Counted from the first letter of the stretch, positions 1 to 5,770 are shown. The stretch: DNA of 8,145 bases from Nitrososphaerota archaeon (GCA_027886795.1 JAPCJU010000042.1:1-8145), one strand, 5' to 3'. Made by a program: numbers and translations. Notes: generated from the letters alone by a model not told the origin.

Positions 1-727
1 CACCCTTTCCCTTGAAGGTTGTAGCGACTGGGCACATGAGAGCTTCGGCGACAGCCTGTAATTCGGCGAAAGCTCCGGAGATGGCTACTCCACCTCCTGC
101 GAGAATCATCGGCCGTTCGGCATTGAGCAAGGCATCCACTGCTTTTTCGATCTTAATCGGATCGGGGTGTACGATTGGGTCATAACCCCTTAGTTTCACT
201 TTTTCCGGAAAAACCATCTCGGCTTCACCAGTCTGGATATCCTTGGGAATGTCTATCAAAACGGGACCCGGTCTTCCGCTTGCAGAAATGTAAAATGCCT
301 TCTTGACCATCTCGGGGATTTGCGCAGGATCTAGCGGCTGGAACGAATATTTTGTAACGGGAGTTGCGACTCCCATGATGTCGCACTCTTGGAATGCATC
401 TTTACCAATCGAAGAGGTTGCAACTTGACCCGTTATCGCAACGATCGGGATAGAGTCCATGTAGGCGGTTGCGATTCCGGTAACCAGATTTGTCGCGCCA
501 GGTCCGGAAGTTGCCATGCATACTCCTGGTCGCCTTGAGACGCGGGCAAATCCGTCGGCCATGTGAGCCGCGAGCTGCTCATGTCTAACCAGAATGTGCC
601 TGATTTCCGAGCTGTACAACTCATCGTAGATCGGCAGATTAGCCCCGCCCGGCATTCCAAAAACTACGTTTGCACCTTCAATTTCCAGCGCCTTGATTAG
701 CGCTTTCGATCCGCTTAGTTTCGACAC
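1..727 (-). CDS. ilvB: acetolactate synthase large subunit, N-terminal part (cut by window edge)
   Basis: Thiamine-diphosphate enzyme that condenses two pyruvates to 2-acetolactate, or pyruvate with 2-oxobutyrate, the first common step of valine, leucine and isoleucine synthesis in the cytoplasm. The 242 visible codons cover the Pyr domain and the start of the central domain. Visible motifs are the RHEQ segment with catalytic Glu50, GPGATN at 75-80, DAFQECDI around 110-117 with the family FQE, RPGPVLIDIPKD at 152-163, and the GGG at 211-213 that opens the central domain. The reading frame is open to the left edge, so about 300 or more residues are missing. The GTG at 725-727 is the best start: the next in-frame stop upstream is near 774, no in-frame ATG lies between, and an A/T-rich box ends about 20 nt upstream. 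A regulatory subunit (ilvN) might lie beyond the edge but is not visible. The family call is secure; the start is moderately sure. Confidence 0.96.
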   Translation of the reverse strand, partial: MSKLSGSKALIKALEIEGANVVFGMPGGANLPIYDELYSSEIRHILVRHEQLAAHMADGFARVSRRPGVCMATSGPGATNLVTGIATAYMDSIPIVAITGQVATSSIGKDAFQECDIMGVATPVTKYSFQPLDPAQIPEMVKKAFYISASGRPGPVLIDIPKDIQTGEAEMVFPEKVKLRGYDPIVHPDPIKIEKAVDALLNAERPMILAGGGVAISGAFAELQAVAEALMCPVATTFKGKG

Positions 728-745
728 TTGTTTCTCAATACTCCA

Positions 746-755
746 ATATAATTTT
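746..755 (-). promoter_or_regulatory. box-A/TATA-like element of ilvB
   Basis: On the minus strand this reads aaaattatat. Its centre lies about 23 nt upstream of the GTG, close to the spacing expected for an archaeal TATA box with a leaderless or nearly leaderless mRNA. A ggag lies 13 nt before the GTG, which is too far for a convincing Shine-Dalgarno site. Inferred from position and composition only. Confidence 0.45.
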
Positions 756-781
756 CCCCCAGGAATTCTGAATTAGAATAA

Positions 782-895
782 CGCTGGGGCTATGCCACGA
801 CAAACGGCAAGCTCAACAACCCGAAGGACACGTCAACGTATGAGTGTCGCTCACATGAAATGACACCAGATTGCTTGCCGGGCATTTCTTACTGA
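782..895 (+). pseudogene. startless coding-like frame, possible gene relic
   Basis: After a TAA at 779-781 this frame stays open for 37 codons. It encodes a hydrophilic peptide beginning RWGYATTNGKLNNPKDTSTY, followed by a Cys/His-containing stretch (ECRSHEMTPDCLPG). Third positions are mostly G or C, as in a coding region. No ATG, GTG or TTG opens it; the only ATG in frame is near the end. I do not recognise the family. It could be the surviving 3' end of a decayed gene, a gene with an unusual start, or chance. An overlapping 23-codon ATG frame (792-863) and a 31-codon minus-strand ATG frame in the same stretch look less protein-like. Confidence 0.3.
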
Positions 896-925
896 TTAGC
901 CAATTAAATCCTGTAATTATTTAAA

Positions 926-1024
926 ATTAACGAGGAAGTACTTGAGAAACTTGGAACACTGATTCCCGAGGAGAATCTTAGAAGATTCGTTATTGTCCTA
1001 GACGCAGATCTCAGGAATAAATGA
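926..1024 (+). pseudogene. second startless coding-like frame, possible gene relic
   Basis: This frame encodes 32 residues, INEEVLEKLGTLIPEENLRR followed by FVIVLDADLRNK, ending at TGA. The pattern suggests amphipathic helix, short turn, then a beta or helical segment, as in small regulatory proteins, but no family can be named. The preceding in-frame stop is TAA at 914-916, and between it and the frame there is no ATG, GTG or TTG; only ATT at 926 could start it. It is in the same frame as 782-895 with three stops between, so the two may be parts of one decayed gene. Chance remains possible at this length. Confidence 0.3.
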
Positions 1025-1087
1025 AATTCCTTGGCTAATTCATGGTCGTTTTGACTGAAAACTCTTCAATTTCTAAAAGATCATTTC

Positions 1088-1095
1088 TTTTTTAA
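1088..1095 (+). promoter_or_regulatory. box-A-like element of the coiled-coil gene
   Basis: The sequence ttttttaa is centred about 36 nt before the TTG start at 1128. By archaeal spacing it predicts transcription from about 1117, giving a leader of about 10 nt. If translation started at the in-frame ATT at 1119 the message would be essentially leaderless. Inferred from position and composition. Confidence 0.35.
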
Positions 1096-1127
1096 CCCAT
1101 TGATCTGTGTTTTGAGACATTTCGGCA

Positions 1128-2075
1128 TTGAGTTTTTCTGGCGGTTCCGGCAGATCTTTTGGGAAGAAAGGCCATCCCGCTTCGCAGAAAAAGGAAAGAA
1201 AAAAGAAGCAGGATTATCACAAGCACAGGCTGAAATTTACCCCTGAGCAGCATCTTGATTTCGCTGAAATGAAAAACAGAGTGTCAATAGCGCTTGATCG
1301 ACTCGGAAACCAGGTTTTTGCCCCCGAGCCGGGTGGATATGACTTTACGAACTGGATGTCGAGTTTCAACCTACTCTTGGATGACTTTGAAGAGAAGGCT
1401 TCTCCCGATAACCTGCCGCAGGAATATTTCGAATCTAGGCAGAAGAATACGGCCGAACTTTTGTTGCCGGTTGACACCGCCGAGATTGATTCCGAGATCA
1501 GAAAACTCGAGGAAGAAATCAATTCTATTATGGAGAGGATCTCTTCAATTGGGCAAAGATCCAACGCGGAAAGAAATCAGGAGAGGATCGAATCATCCTC
1601 TAAGATCGAGATGCTAAGAAAAGAGCGCGCGGAATCTGACATCGAGATGAGCCGAGCGAAGTCTGCCCTCGAAGAACAAAAGAAAGTCGAATCCAGACTA
1701 TCTTCATTTGGAAAGATATTTTCCCGATCTTCAACATCCCCAGTAAAGTTGACCCTGACCAAAATAAGTTCGCTAGCTTCGCGGCAAAATGAGATCGACG
1801 AGGATCTTCATAGTCTCGCGGCTGAAAGAGCAAAGAGACAGTCCACGAAGGATGATTCTAAGAAGGAAATTGCGTCATTGAGGGCAGAACTGGAAAGTCT
1901 GCAACAGAAGCTAGGAGAACTTGAATCACTAAAACAAGAAAAATTGCAGTATACCGAAAGGAGAAAGGAAGTAACCAAAGCAATGTCTGGGGTTATCTCT
2001 GTTCTGCAACTTCACATCGAATCCGATGATTCTTCCCCAGAACAGGGAGACGGAGATTTCGTTCCGTTAAATTGA
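1128..2075 (+). CDS. coiled-coil protein of unknown function
   Basis: A 315-residue protein that I cannot assign to a function. The N terminus (1-35) is Gly/Ser-rich then strongly basic (GKKGHPASQKKERKKKQ), which could bind nucleic acid. Residues 36-115 look globular, with conserved-looking aromatic segments (FTNWMSSFNLLLDDFEEK at 73-90 and LPQEYF at 96-101). Two long charged heptad-like coiled coils follow (about 116-190 and 212-292), split by a hinge rich in Ser, Phe and Pro (191-211). The tail is acidic. No signal peptide or membrane segment is visible, so it should be cytoplasmic. The start is TTG: an in-frame TGA at 1113 leaves only this TTG or an ATT at 1119, and no Shine-Dalgarno sequence is present. 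It is convergent with the TRAM gene. That it is a real gene is very likely; a structural or chromosome-associated role is speculation. Confidence 0.85.
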   Translation: MSFSGGSGRSFGKKGHPASQKKERKKKQDYHKHRLKFTPEQHLDFAEMKNRVSIALDRLGNQVFAPEPGGYDFTNWMSSFNLLLDDFEEKASPDNLPQEYFESRQKNTAELLLPVDTAEIDSEIRKLEEEINSIMERISSIGQRSNAERNQERIESSSKIEMLRKERAESDIEMSRAKSALEEQKKVESRLSSFGKIFSRSSTSPVKLTLTKISSLASRQNEIDEDLHSLAAERAKRQSTKDDSKKEIASLRAELESLQQKLGELESLKQEKLQYTERRKEVTKAMSGVISVLQLHIESDDSSPEQGDGDFVPLN

Positions 2076-2148
2076 CTTGGAAAGATTAGACGCAATCAAA
2101 CTGAAGTTCGAAGAACAATTTTCAAGAAAAAAGAAAGAGGATTTCTAG
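2071..2148 (+). other. coding-like frame directly after the coiled-coil gene
   Basis: In another frame, directly at the stop of the coiled-coil gene, 25 codons read IDLERLDAIKLKFEEQFSRK and then KKEDF before TAG. The peptide is charged and helix-forming, like the coiled coil it follows. The only usual start is a TTG at 2077. It may be a lost C-terminal extension separated by a frameshift, a tiny gene, or chance. There is no independent support such as a ribosome site. Confidence 0.25.
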
Positions 2149-2178
2149 TAATCCAAGGTTCACCGAATTACTAGATAT
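2141..2178. terminator. inverted repeat between convergent genes, possible bidirectional terminator
   Basis: Arms atttctagtaat (2141-2152) and attactagatat (2167-2178) are complementary at 11 of 12 positions, including a perfect 8-bp core ctagtaat/attactag, with a 14-nt loop. It lies between the ends of the coiled-coil gene and the TRAM gene and is followed on the plus strand by a T-rich run. The location fits a shared transcription end. A protein-binding operator is an alternative. Confidence 0.4.
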
Positions 2179-2226
2179 TTTGTCGAAATCTTCTCAATGA
2201 AGCAAATCGTTTTGCGAAATAAGATT

Positions 2227-2601
2227 CTAGGCAGTACTGTCGTCAGTATCTGTCGTCGATTCTTCCATCGAGCTGTCAGAACCGGATTCTGATGCTTCCG
2301 TCGTGGAAGATTCCGATCCGCCTGCTGCTGCACCACCAACGACCGTGGCGCTAGCGAATCTCGGACCGACTCTGTCAACTTTGATCTTGACTTTTTGTCC
2401 GACCTTTGCTCCTTGAACGAAGATCACGAAACCTTGGACTTTTGCGACACCGTCGCCGCGTCTAGACAGCTCAGTGACTTCTACGTCGTATTCTTTTCCT
2501 ACTTCAACAGGCTTTGGACCCATTGGAGGCCTCCCTCCGCCGAATCCACCACCCCTGTTTCCTCCGTAACCGCGATTATCGCGGTCTCTACCGTAGCTCA
2601 T
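2227..2601 (-). CDS. TRAM-domain RNA-binding protein with Gly/Arg-rich head and acidic tail
   Basis: Residues about 31-88 (from KPVEVGKEYDVEVTELSRRG to RFASATVV) form a TRAM domain, the small beta-barrel that binds RNA. It has the typical pattern: an entry strand, G-D-G-V-A-K, F-V-I-F-V, and V-G-Q-K-V-K-I-K-V. Stand-alone TRAM proteins are common in archaea and some act like cold-shock RNA chaperones in the cytoplasm. This one is longer than the usual 60-80 residues. It carries a Gly/Arg/Tyr-rich disordered N terminus (1-29, RGG-like) and a low-complexity Ser/Thr/Glu/Asp tail (94-124). The ATG is well placed: a tatatc box lies about 38 nt upstream, predicting a leader of about 10 nt. The gene is convergent with the coiled-coil gene. 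The domain call is secure; the exact RNA targets are unknown. Confidence 0.92.
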   Translation of the reverse strand: MSYGRDRDNRGYGGNRGGGFGGGRPPMGPKPVEVGKEYDVEVTELSRRGDGVAKVQGFVIFVQGAKVGQKVKIKVDRVGPRFASATVVGGAAAGGSESSTTEASESGSDSSMEESTTDTDDSTA

Positions 2602-2635
2602 GTTAGTTACGCTCGGGCATACGTTCTCTTGCCGT

Positions 2636-2643
2636 GATATAAG
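2636..2643 (-). promoter_or_regulatory. TATA-like element of the TRAM gene
   Basis: The minus strand reads cttatatc here, within ctttacttatatcacgg, a good archaeal box A. Its centre is about 38 nt upstream of the ATG at 2601, predicting a transcript start about 10 nt before the start codon. No Shine-Dalgarno sequence is visible in that short leader. Confidence 0.55.
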
Positions 2644-2833
2644 TAAAGCGTCTCCATTTCAGGAATTAGGATGTGGAGAATGAAGCGTTCTCAACATCTT
2701 CGCAAGTTGATTCTCGGATCTGCAATATGATCTTCTTAACTCACAGTGGAATGTTGCACCGTAAAACTTCGATTTTTCTCATTTCGGAGGTTGGATCTGG
2801 ATTGACCATGGAAAACGTGTAAATATCAAGAAT

Positions 2834-2841
2834 GGATATAG
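2834..2841 (+). promoter_or_regulatory. A/T-rich box upstream of the C2H2 gene
   Basis: The sequence ggatatag is centred about 22 nt before the ATG at 2860, and a second candidate, gtaaatatc, is centred near 2824, which would give a leader of about 10 nt. Either could be box A. Because tatatc is also read on the opposite strand, the first candidate could in principle serve both directions. Confidence 0.35.
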
Positions 2842-2859
2842 TGATAGATTGAACGAAAA

Positions 2860-2997
2860 ATGAAATATGCGTGCAAGCGTTGTGAACGTACCTTCCAAAG
2901 CAGGGGAGATGCGGACGCACATGAATACGAAACGGGCCACAAGGTCGAGCTTTTGATTAGCCCTACCTATTGGGGAGCCCATCTAGTAACCGTTTAG
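2860..2997 (+). CDS. single C2H2 zinc-finger mini-protein (45 residues)
   Basis: The frame opens with ATG and reads MKYACKRCERTFQSRGDADA followed by HEYETGHKVELLISPTYWGA and HLVTV. Cys5, Cys8, His21 and His27 give C-x2-C-x12-H-x5-H, a classical C2H2 zinc finger, with Phe12 at the usual hydrophobic core position. The remainder is a short hydrophobic tail. Such one-finger proteins are known in archaea and are usually taken to bind nucleic acid or protein, but this one's partner is unknown. A/T-rich boxes lie upstream and a hairpin plus T-run downstream, so it seems to be its own transcription unit. It sits 157 bases before the helicase, on the same strand. The motif makes a chance frame unlikely. 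Confidence 0.75.
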   Translation: MKYACKRCERTFQSRGDADAHEYETGHKVELLISPTYWGAHLVTV

Positions 2998-3021
2998 AGC
3001 CATGAAAAATGGGATGTAAGG

Positions 3022-3086
3022 CGAGACCTTAGAGTAGGTTCGCGATTGTGCGGTCTCGGAGATCCCGCCACGGTTTTTTCTCTTTT
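3022..3086 (+). terminator. hairpin followed by T-tract, possible terminator or small RNA end
   Basis: A perfect 7-bp stem, cgagacc (3022-3028) with ggtctcg (3052-3058), encloses a 23-nt loop. It is followed 15 nt later by a T-rich tract (3074-3079 and 3083-3086). It lies between the stop of the C2H2 gene and the helicase promoter, which fits a transcription end. Archaeal termination mainly needs the T-tract, so the stem may instead belong to a small RNA. Confidence 0.35.
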
Positions 3087-3124
3087 CACTTGTTGAACGG
3101 TTAGCTTTAGGTTCTAAGGAAATC

Positions 3125-3133
3125 TAATTTAAT
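3125..3133 (+). promoter_or_regulatory. box-A element of the helicase gene
   Basis: The sequence taatttaat is centred 26 nt upstream of the TTG at 3155. This is the spacing expected if transcription begins at the start codon itself, giving a leaderless mRNA. It supports the TTG as the true start. Confidence 0.5.
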
Positions 3134-3154
3134 CAAGGACTTCGCATCAGTTTT

Positions 3155-4948
3155 TTGATCGATTCTAAAATCTCGCTTTCATCCCAGACTGAAAGGACGA
3201 CACCGAGGCCCAGCCTTCCAATATTGTCGATCATTCACTCGATAAATTTCGATGATCATTTTGTTCTGTTAGGCGATGTCGGGACTGGAAAGACAACCGT
3301 AACTCCGATCCATGAATTCAAGAAAAATTCATCGACAAGAGAAATCGTGATCAGAGAACCCTCCAGGGCCGCGTGCAACGCTCTCTACTACTCGCTTGAG
3401 GCCCTCCATCCTGAAGTAAAAATGGACCTCGCCGTAATCACGAAGGACATCAAAATCAATGTCGATGGAGCAATAAAAATTGTCACCGACGGCGTCCTGC
3501 TCAGGATGCTCGCAGAGAACTCGCTGAACGACGTCTCGATCTATTTTGATGAGAGTCACCAAATGACATCGCAGCTCGAGCTGTGCATGTCGCTTGCCAA
3601 GAAAAATTCCCTTTCCGGAGTTAGCAGAAAAAATCTGTTTCGGATTATGAGCGCGACGATCGACCCAGCGGAGTTCTTGTCCTTCATGCAGATCAAAAAT
3701 CTCTATACTATATCCGGCAGGAGGTTTCCGGTCTCGATCGAGCTCGAGATGGCCAAGGACACTCAAGAGATGTTCGACAAACTATCTTACTATCTTTACG
3801 CGCAGCCTGAAAACGAATCCTGGCTCGTATTTCTTCCCACTCGGCGCCTCGTCGAAAAATACGCACGGAGCTACGGGGGAGTGTACCTCCACGGGGGGCT
3901 AGAAGGATCTGAGGTCAACAAGATTCAGCAGCGGGCGGAGCTTGACAAGAATCTGAAAATCTTCGCCACGAACGTGATTGCGTCTTCCGTCAATATCTAC
4001 GTTGACAACGTCTTGATATTCAATGAAACGATCGAGGGAAGAGACAAGTTAGGGCACAAAGTTCTCGAATACAAATCTATCGACAATAATTCGCTGCTCC
4101 AGATGATCGGGCGGATCGGCAGGTTCAAACCCGGCAGGGCGGTCTTGCTGAGTGACGTGCCGATACCAAAAACCGTTCTTCCGATTAAAGTTTTCAAGGC
4201 GCTGGAACGGGAAACACCCTTTGATCTCGTGCTCCTCATGTCAAAGTATGGTTTGAAATTGACGGAACTCGAGTTCATGTCAAAGCTCAATCAAAAGGAG
4301 ATCGAGTTCGCCCAAGACTGGCTGTTTCAAATTGGAGCGATTCACAAAGAAACTCACACGATAACGGAGAAGGGACTGTTGATGACCGAGATTCCATACG
4401 ATCCGGATTTTGCCCACATGATCTCAGAAGCTCTGCTGAGAGGAGATCGCGACGTCGCTCGGTTCCTGCTCGCCTCCGGGGCATTCGGCGATTCGCTGAA
4501 CCACGCGTACAAATCGGAGATGGAGGGACTCGCCTGCGAGTTCCTGTACGCCCTCGACAAGACAAGCGAGTTAGGCGTCAAGGCAAAGCTCCTGAAGAAA
4601 TACTCTGAAGATGGAGAGGGAAGGTTTGTGTCCACGCTCGCAGACAACGGGATCTTCACCCGGTTTCTGGACGAAGCATGGAAGAATTATGTAGGCGCAA
4701 GAGATTCGCTGAACGACATTCTAGTTCGAGATGGCAAAGAAGAGATTCCAAGGGAAGTGGAAGCGGAGGTCAGCTCCTCGAAACTTGAAGAATACCTGAA
4801 AGACTGCTTGACATTCGAGCGGTTCTATCTTCACGAAGCAGATGAATTTGGGCTTGACAACTTGAGAATCGAGGGCGATTTTTTTGCAAGAAGCCTCACA
4901 ATGAATTTCAGAAAGATCCTCTACGACATTGTCGCACTCGAGGACTAG
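3155..4948 (+). CDS. SF2 DEAH/RHA-type helicase
   Basis: A 597-residue ATP-dependent nucleic-acid helicase of the DEAH/RHA (HrpA/Prp-like) group. Visible motifs in order: I GDVGTGKTT (40-48), Ia REPSR (67-71), Ib-like VTDGVLLR (110-117), II DESH (132-135, in place of DEAH), III SAT (166-168), IV LVFLPT (224-229), V ATNVIASSVNI (271-281), VI QMIGRIGR (316-323). The region from about 350 to 515 fits the winged-helix and ratchet (HA2-like) part; the last 80 residues are helical and not recognised. It is compact compared with bacterial HrpA (about 1300) and lacks an obvious OB-fold. The start is TTG: an in-frame TAA at 3125 and no earlier ATG leave no better choice, and box A lies exactly 26 nt upstream. 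The substrate (RNA or DNA) cannot be told; DEAH relatives mostly act on RNA. The gene ends tail-to-tail with the acetyltransferase. Confidence 0.9.
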   Translation: MIDSKISLSSQTERTTPRPSLPILSIIHSINFDDHFVLLGDVGTGKTTVTPIHEFKKNSSTREIVIREPSRAACNALYYSLEALHPEVKMDLAVITKDIKINVDGAIKIVTDGVLLRMLAENSLNDVSIYFDESHQMTSQLELCMSLAKKNSLSGVSRKNLFRIMSATIDPAEFLSFMQIKNLYTISGRRFPVSIELEMAKDTQEMFDKLSYYLYAQPENESWLVFLPTRRLVEKYARSYGGVYLHGGLEGSEVNKIQQRAELDKNLKIFATNVIASSVNIYVDNVLIFNETIEGRDKLGHKVLEYKSIDNNSLLQMIGRIGRFKPGRAVLLSDVPIPKTVLPIKVFKALERETPFDLVLLMSKYGLKLTELEFMSKLNQKEIEFAQDWLFQIGAIHKETHTITEKGLLMTEIPYDPDFAHMISEALLRGDRDVARFLLASGAFGDSLNHAYKSEMEGLACEFLYALDKTSELGVKAKLLKKYSEDGEGRFVSTLADNGIFTRFLDEAWKNYVGARDSLNDILVRDGKEEIPREVEAEVSSSKLEEYLKDCLTFERFYLHEADEFGLDNLRIEGDFFARSLTMNFRKILYDIVALED

Positions 4949-5439
4949 GAGCCTGGTCTTGGAGAGGAAAGAGTTTCAAGAGAGTCTGAATTCAACCTGT
5001 AGTAGTACCACTGGTCCAATCTCTTCGCACCCAGATTCTCGTAGAACTTGATCGCATTTTCGTTCCATGTGAGTACTGCCCACTCCATTCTTCCACAACC
5101 GTTCCTTTTAGCTTCCCTGACGCATTCCATGAATAGAGCCTTGCCAATCCCTCGTTTCCGATGGTCTTCGGCAACAAAAATATCTTCAAGGTATAGGGTC
5201 GGTCTCGCGAGAAACGAGGAATACGTGAAGAAATAAAGAGCGTAACCGACATGGCCAGCTTTCTTGTCTACGGCGACGAATAGCCTGACAATTTTTTTAG
5301 AAAAAAGATCTGCAAGTATCCTACGTCTAGCAGCGAGGCTGGGTGGTTCTAGATGTTCAAAGTTTGCAAGATCAACTATCAACTTGAGGAAACCAGCAGA
5401 ATCTCTCCTCGTAGCTTTTCGAACACAGAATTCGATCAT
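4945..5439 (-). CDS. GNAT family N-acetyltransferase, SSAT-like
   Basis: A 164-residue cytoplasmic acetyltransferase using acetyl-CoA. The GNAT core is clear: strand IRLFVAVD-like near 50-58, GYALYFFTYSSFLARPTLYL at 65-84, motif A EDIFVAEDHRKRGIGKAL (85-102) with the pyrophosphate-binding R/Q-x-x-G-x-G at RKRGIG (94-99), and motif B WNENAIKFYENLGA (125-138) with Tyr133 as the likely general acid. The layout, with the LYLEDIFV strand and WNE..I.FYE.LGA, resembles spermidine/spermine (diamine) N1-acetyltransferases, so a polyamine or other small amine is a plausible substrate; a protein N-terminus is possible. The ATG start is supported by a ttaattac box about 35 nt upstream. Its TAG stop uses the same CTAG bases as the helicase stop. 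Family sure, substrate unsure. Confidence 0.92.
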   Translation of the reverse strand: MIEFCVRKATRRDSAGFLKLIVDLANFEHLEPPSLAARRRILADLFSKKIVRLFVAVDKKAGHVGYALYFFTYSSFLARPTLYLEDIFVAEDHRKRGIGKALFMECVREAKRNGCGRMEWAVLTWNENAIKFYENLGAKRLDQWYYYRLNSDSLETLSSPRPGS

Positions 5440-5468
5440 TTTTGATTTCCTAATTCTCGGTTCTGATG

Positions 5469-5478
5469 GTAATTAAAG
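5469..5478 (-). promoter_or_regulatory. box-A-like element of the acetyltransferase gene
   Basis: The minus strand reads ctttaattac, centred about 35 nt upstream of the ATG at 5439, predicting a leader of about 9 nt. A weak gga lies within that leader. Inferred from spacing and composition. Confidence 0.4.
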
Positions 5479-5564
5479 TCGTAATTTAGTTCAGCCGCTA
5501 TCTAAATTATTTGTAAAGCATCATTAATGTTATTTTCTAATCTCGTGGTAATGAATTGATTTAA

Positions 5565-5609
5565 AGAGAATTTTTTCAGATATTTCGTTTCTGATAAAAA
5601 TTATTCTCT
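5565..5609. repeat. imperfect inverted repeat in A+T-rich spacer
   Basis: Left arm agagaattttttcaga (5565-5580) and right arm tctgataaaaattattctct (5590-5609) pair through three blocks (agagaat, ttttt, caga) with two 2-nt bulges and a 9-nt loop. It lies in the spacer between divergent genes, so an operator or structured leader is more likely than a terminator. The function is not shown. Confidence 0.4.
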
Positions 5610-5770
5610 ATATTTTGCAAATTGAAATTCGATCCACGCGCAATCTAGTATGAATAATTTTCTTACTATTCAAGAACTTTGACCGATCGCTCTCAGAGAT
5701 CAAACAGAAAACAATAACATGCTCAAATTCCCTTTGACCATAGACAAACAGGAATTAAACGGTCCCAAAA

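Larger units (their letters stand above)
728..1127. other. 400-base gap with promoters and coding-like relics
   Basis: This stretch separates the divergent ilvB and coiled-coil genes. It holds the ilvB box-A-like element (746-755), a T-rich box-A-like element for the next gene (1088-1095), and two short plus-strand frames (782-895 and 926-1024) that read like protein but have no ATG, GTG or TTG start. I see no tRNA, no long repeat and no clear hairpin terminator here. Confidence 0.5.
5440..5770. other. A+T-rich divergent intergenic region
   Basis: This 331-base gap separates the divergent acetyltransferase and helical-protein genes. It is clearly richer in A+T than the flanking genes. It holds the acetyltransferase box A, an imperfect hairpin (5565-5609) and an upstream ATG frame of 19 codons (5719-5778) overlapping the next gene's start. 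No tRNA or longer coding frame is seen. Confidence 0.5.

Noticed and set aside
433..660. Minus-strand open frame inside ilvB
   Set aside because: It overlaps the acetolactate synthase frame on the same strand, whose motifs are unmistakable.
1217..1564. 115-codon minus-strand frame antisense to the coiled-coil gene
   Set aside because: Ser-rich composition is the expected mirror of Glu/Lys codons in the plus-strand coiled coil.
2160..2378. 72-codon minus-strand frame overlapping the TRAM gene tail
   Set aside because: The low-complexity tail of the TRAM protein in the neighbouring frame explains its openness.
2779..2982. 67-codon minus-strand frame antisense to the C2H2 gene
   Set aside because: The plus strand carries a complete C2H2 motif. 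The antisense peptide shows no recognisable pattern beyond hydrophobic runs produced by complementing charged codons.
3015..3070. tRNA-like look of the ggcgagacc ... cccgcc stretch
   Set aside because: The arms do not form a cloverleaf. There is no 7-bp acceptor stem with proper spacing and no clear anticodon arm.
2994..3089. 31-codon minus-strand GTG frame between the C2H2 gene and the helicase
   Set aside because: The peptide is low in complexity (Arg/Ser/Pro), lacks a box A at a suitable distance and overlaps a hairpin that explains the sequence better.
3329..3766. 145-codon minus-strand frame inside the helicase
   Set aside because: It is antisense to helicase motifs Ia to III. The helicase frame is clearly the coding one.
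4287..4659. Two minus-strand frames within the helicase C-terminal part
   Set aside because: Both are Arg/Ser-rich shadows of the helicase codons and overlap each other.
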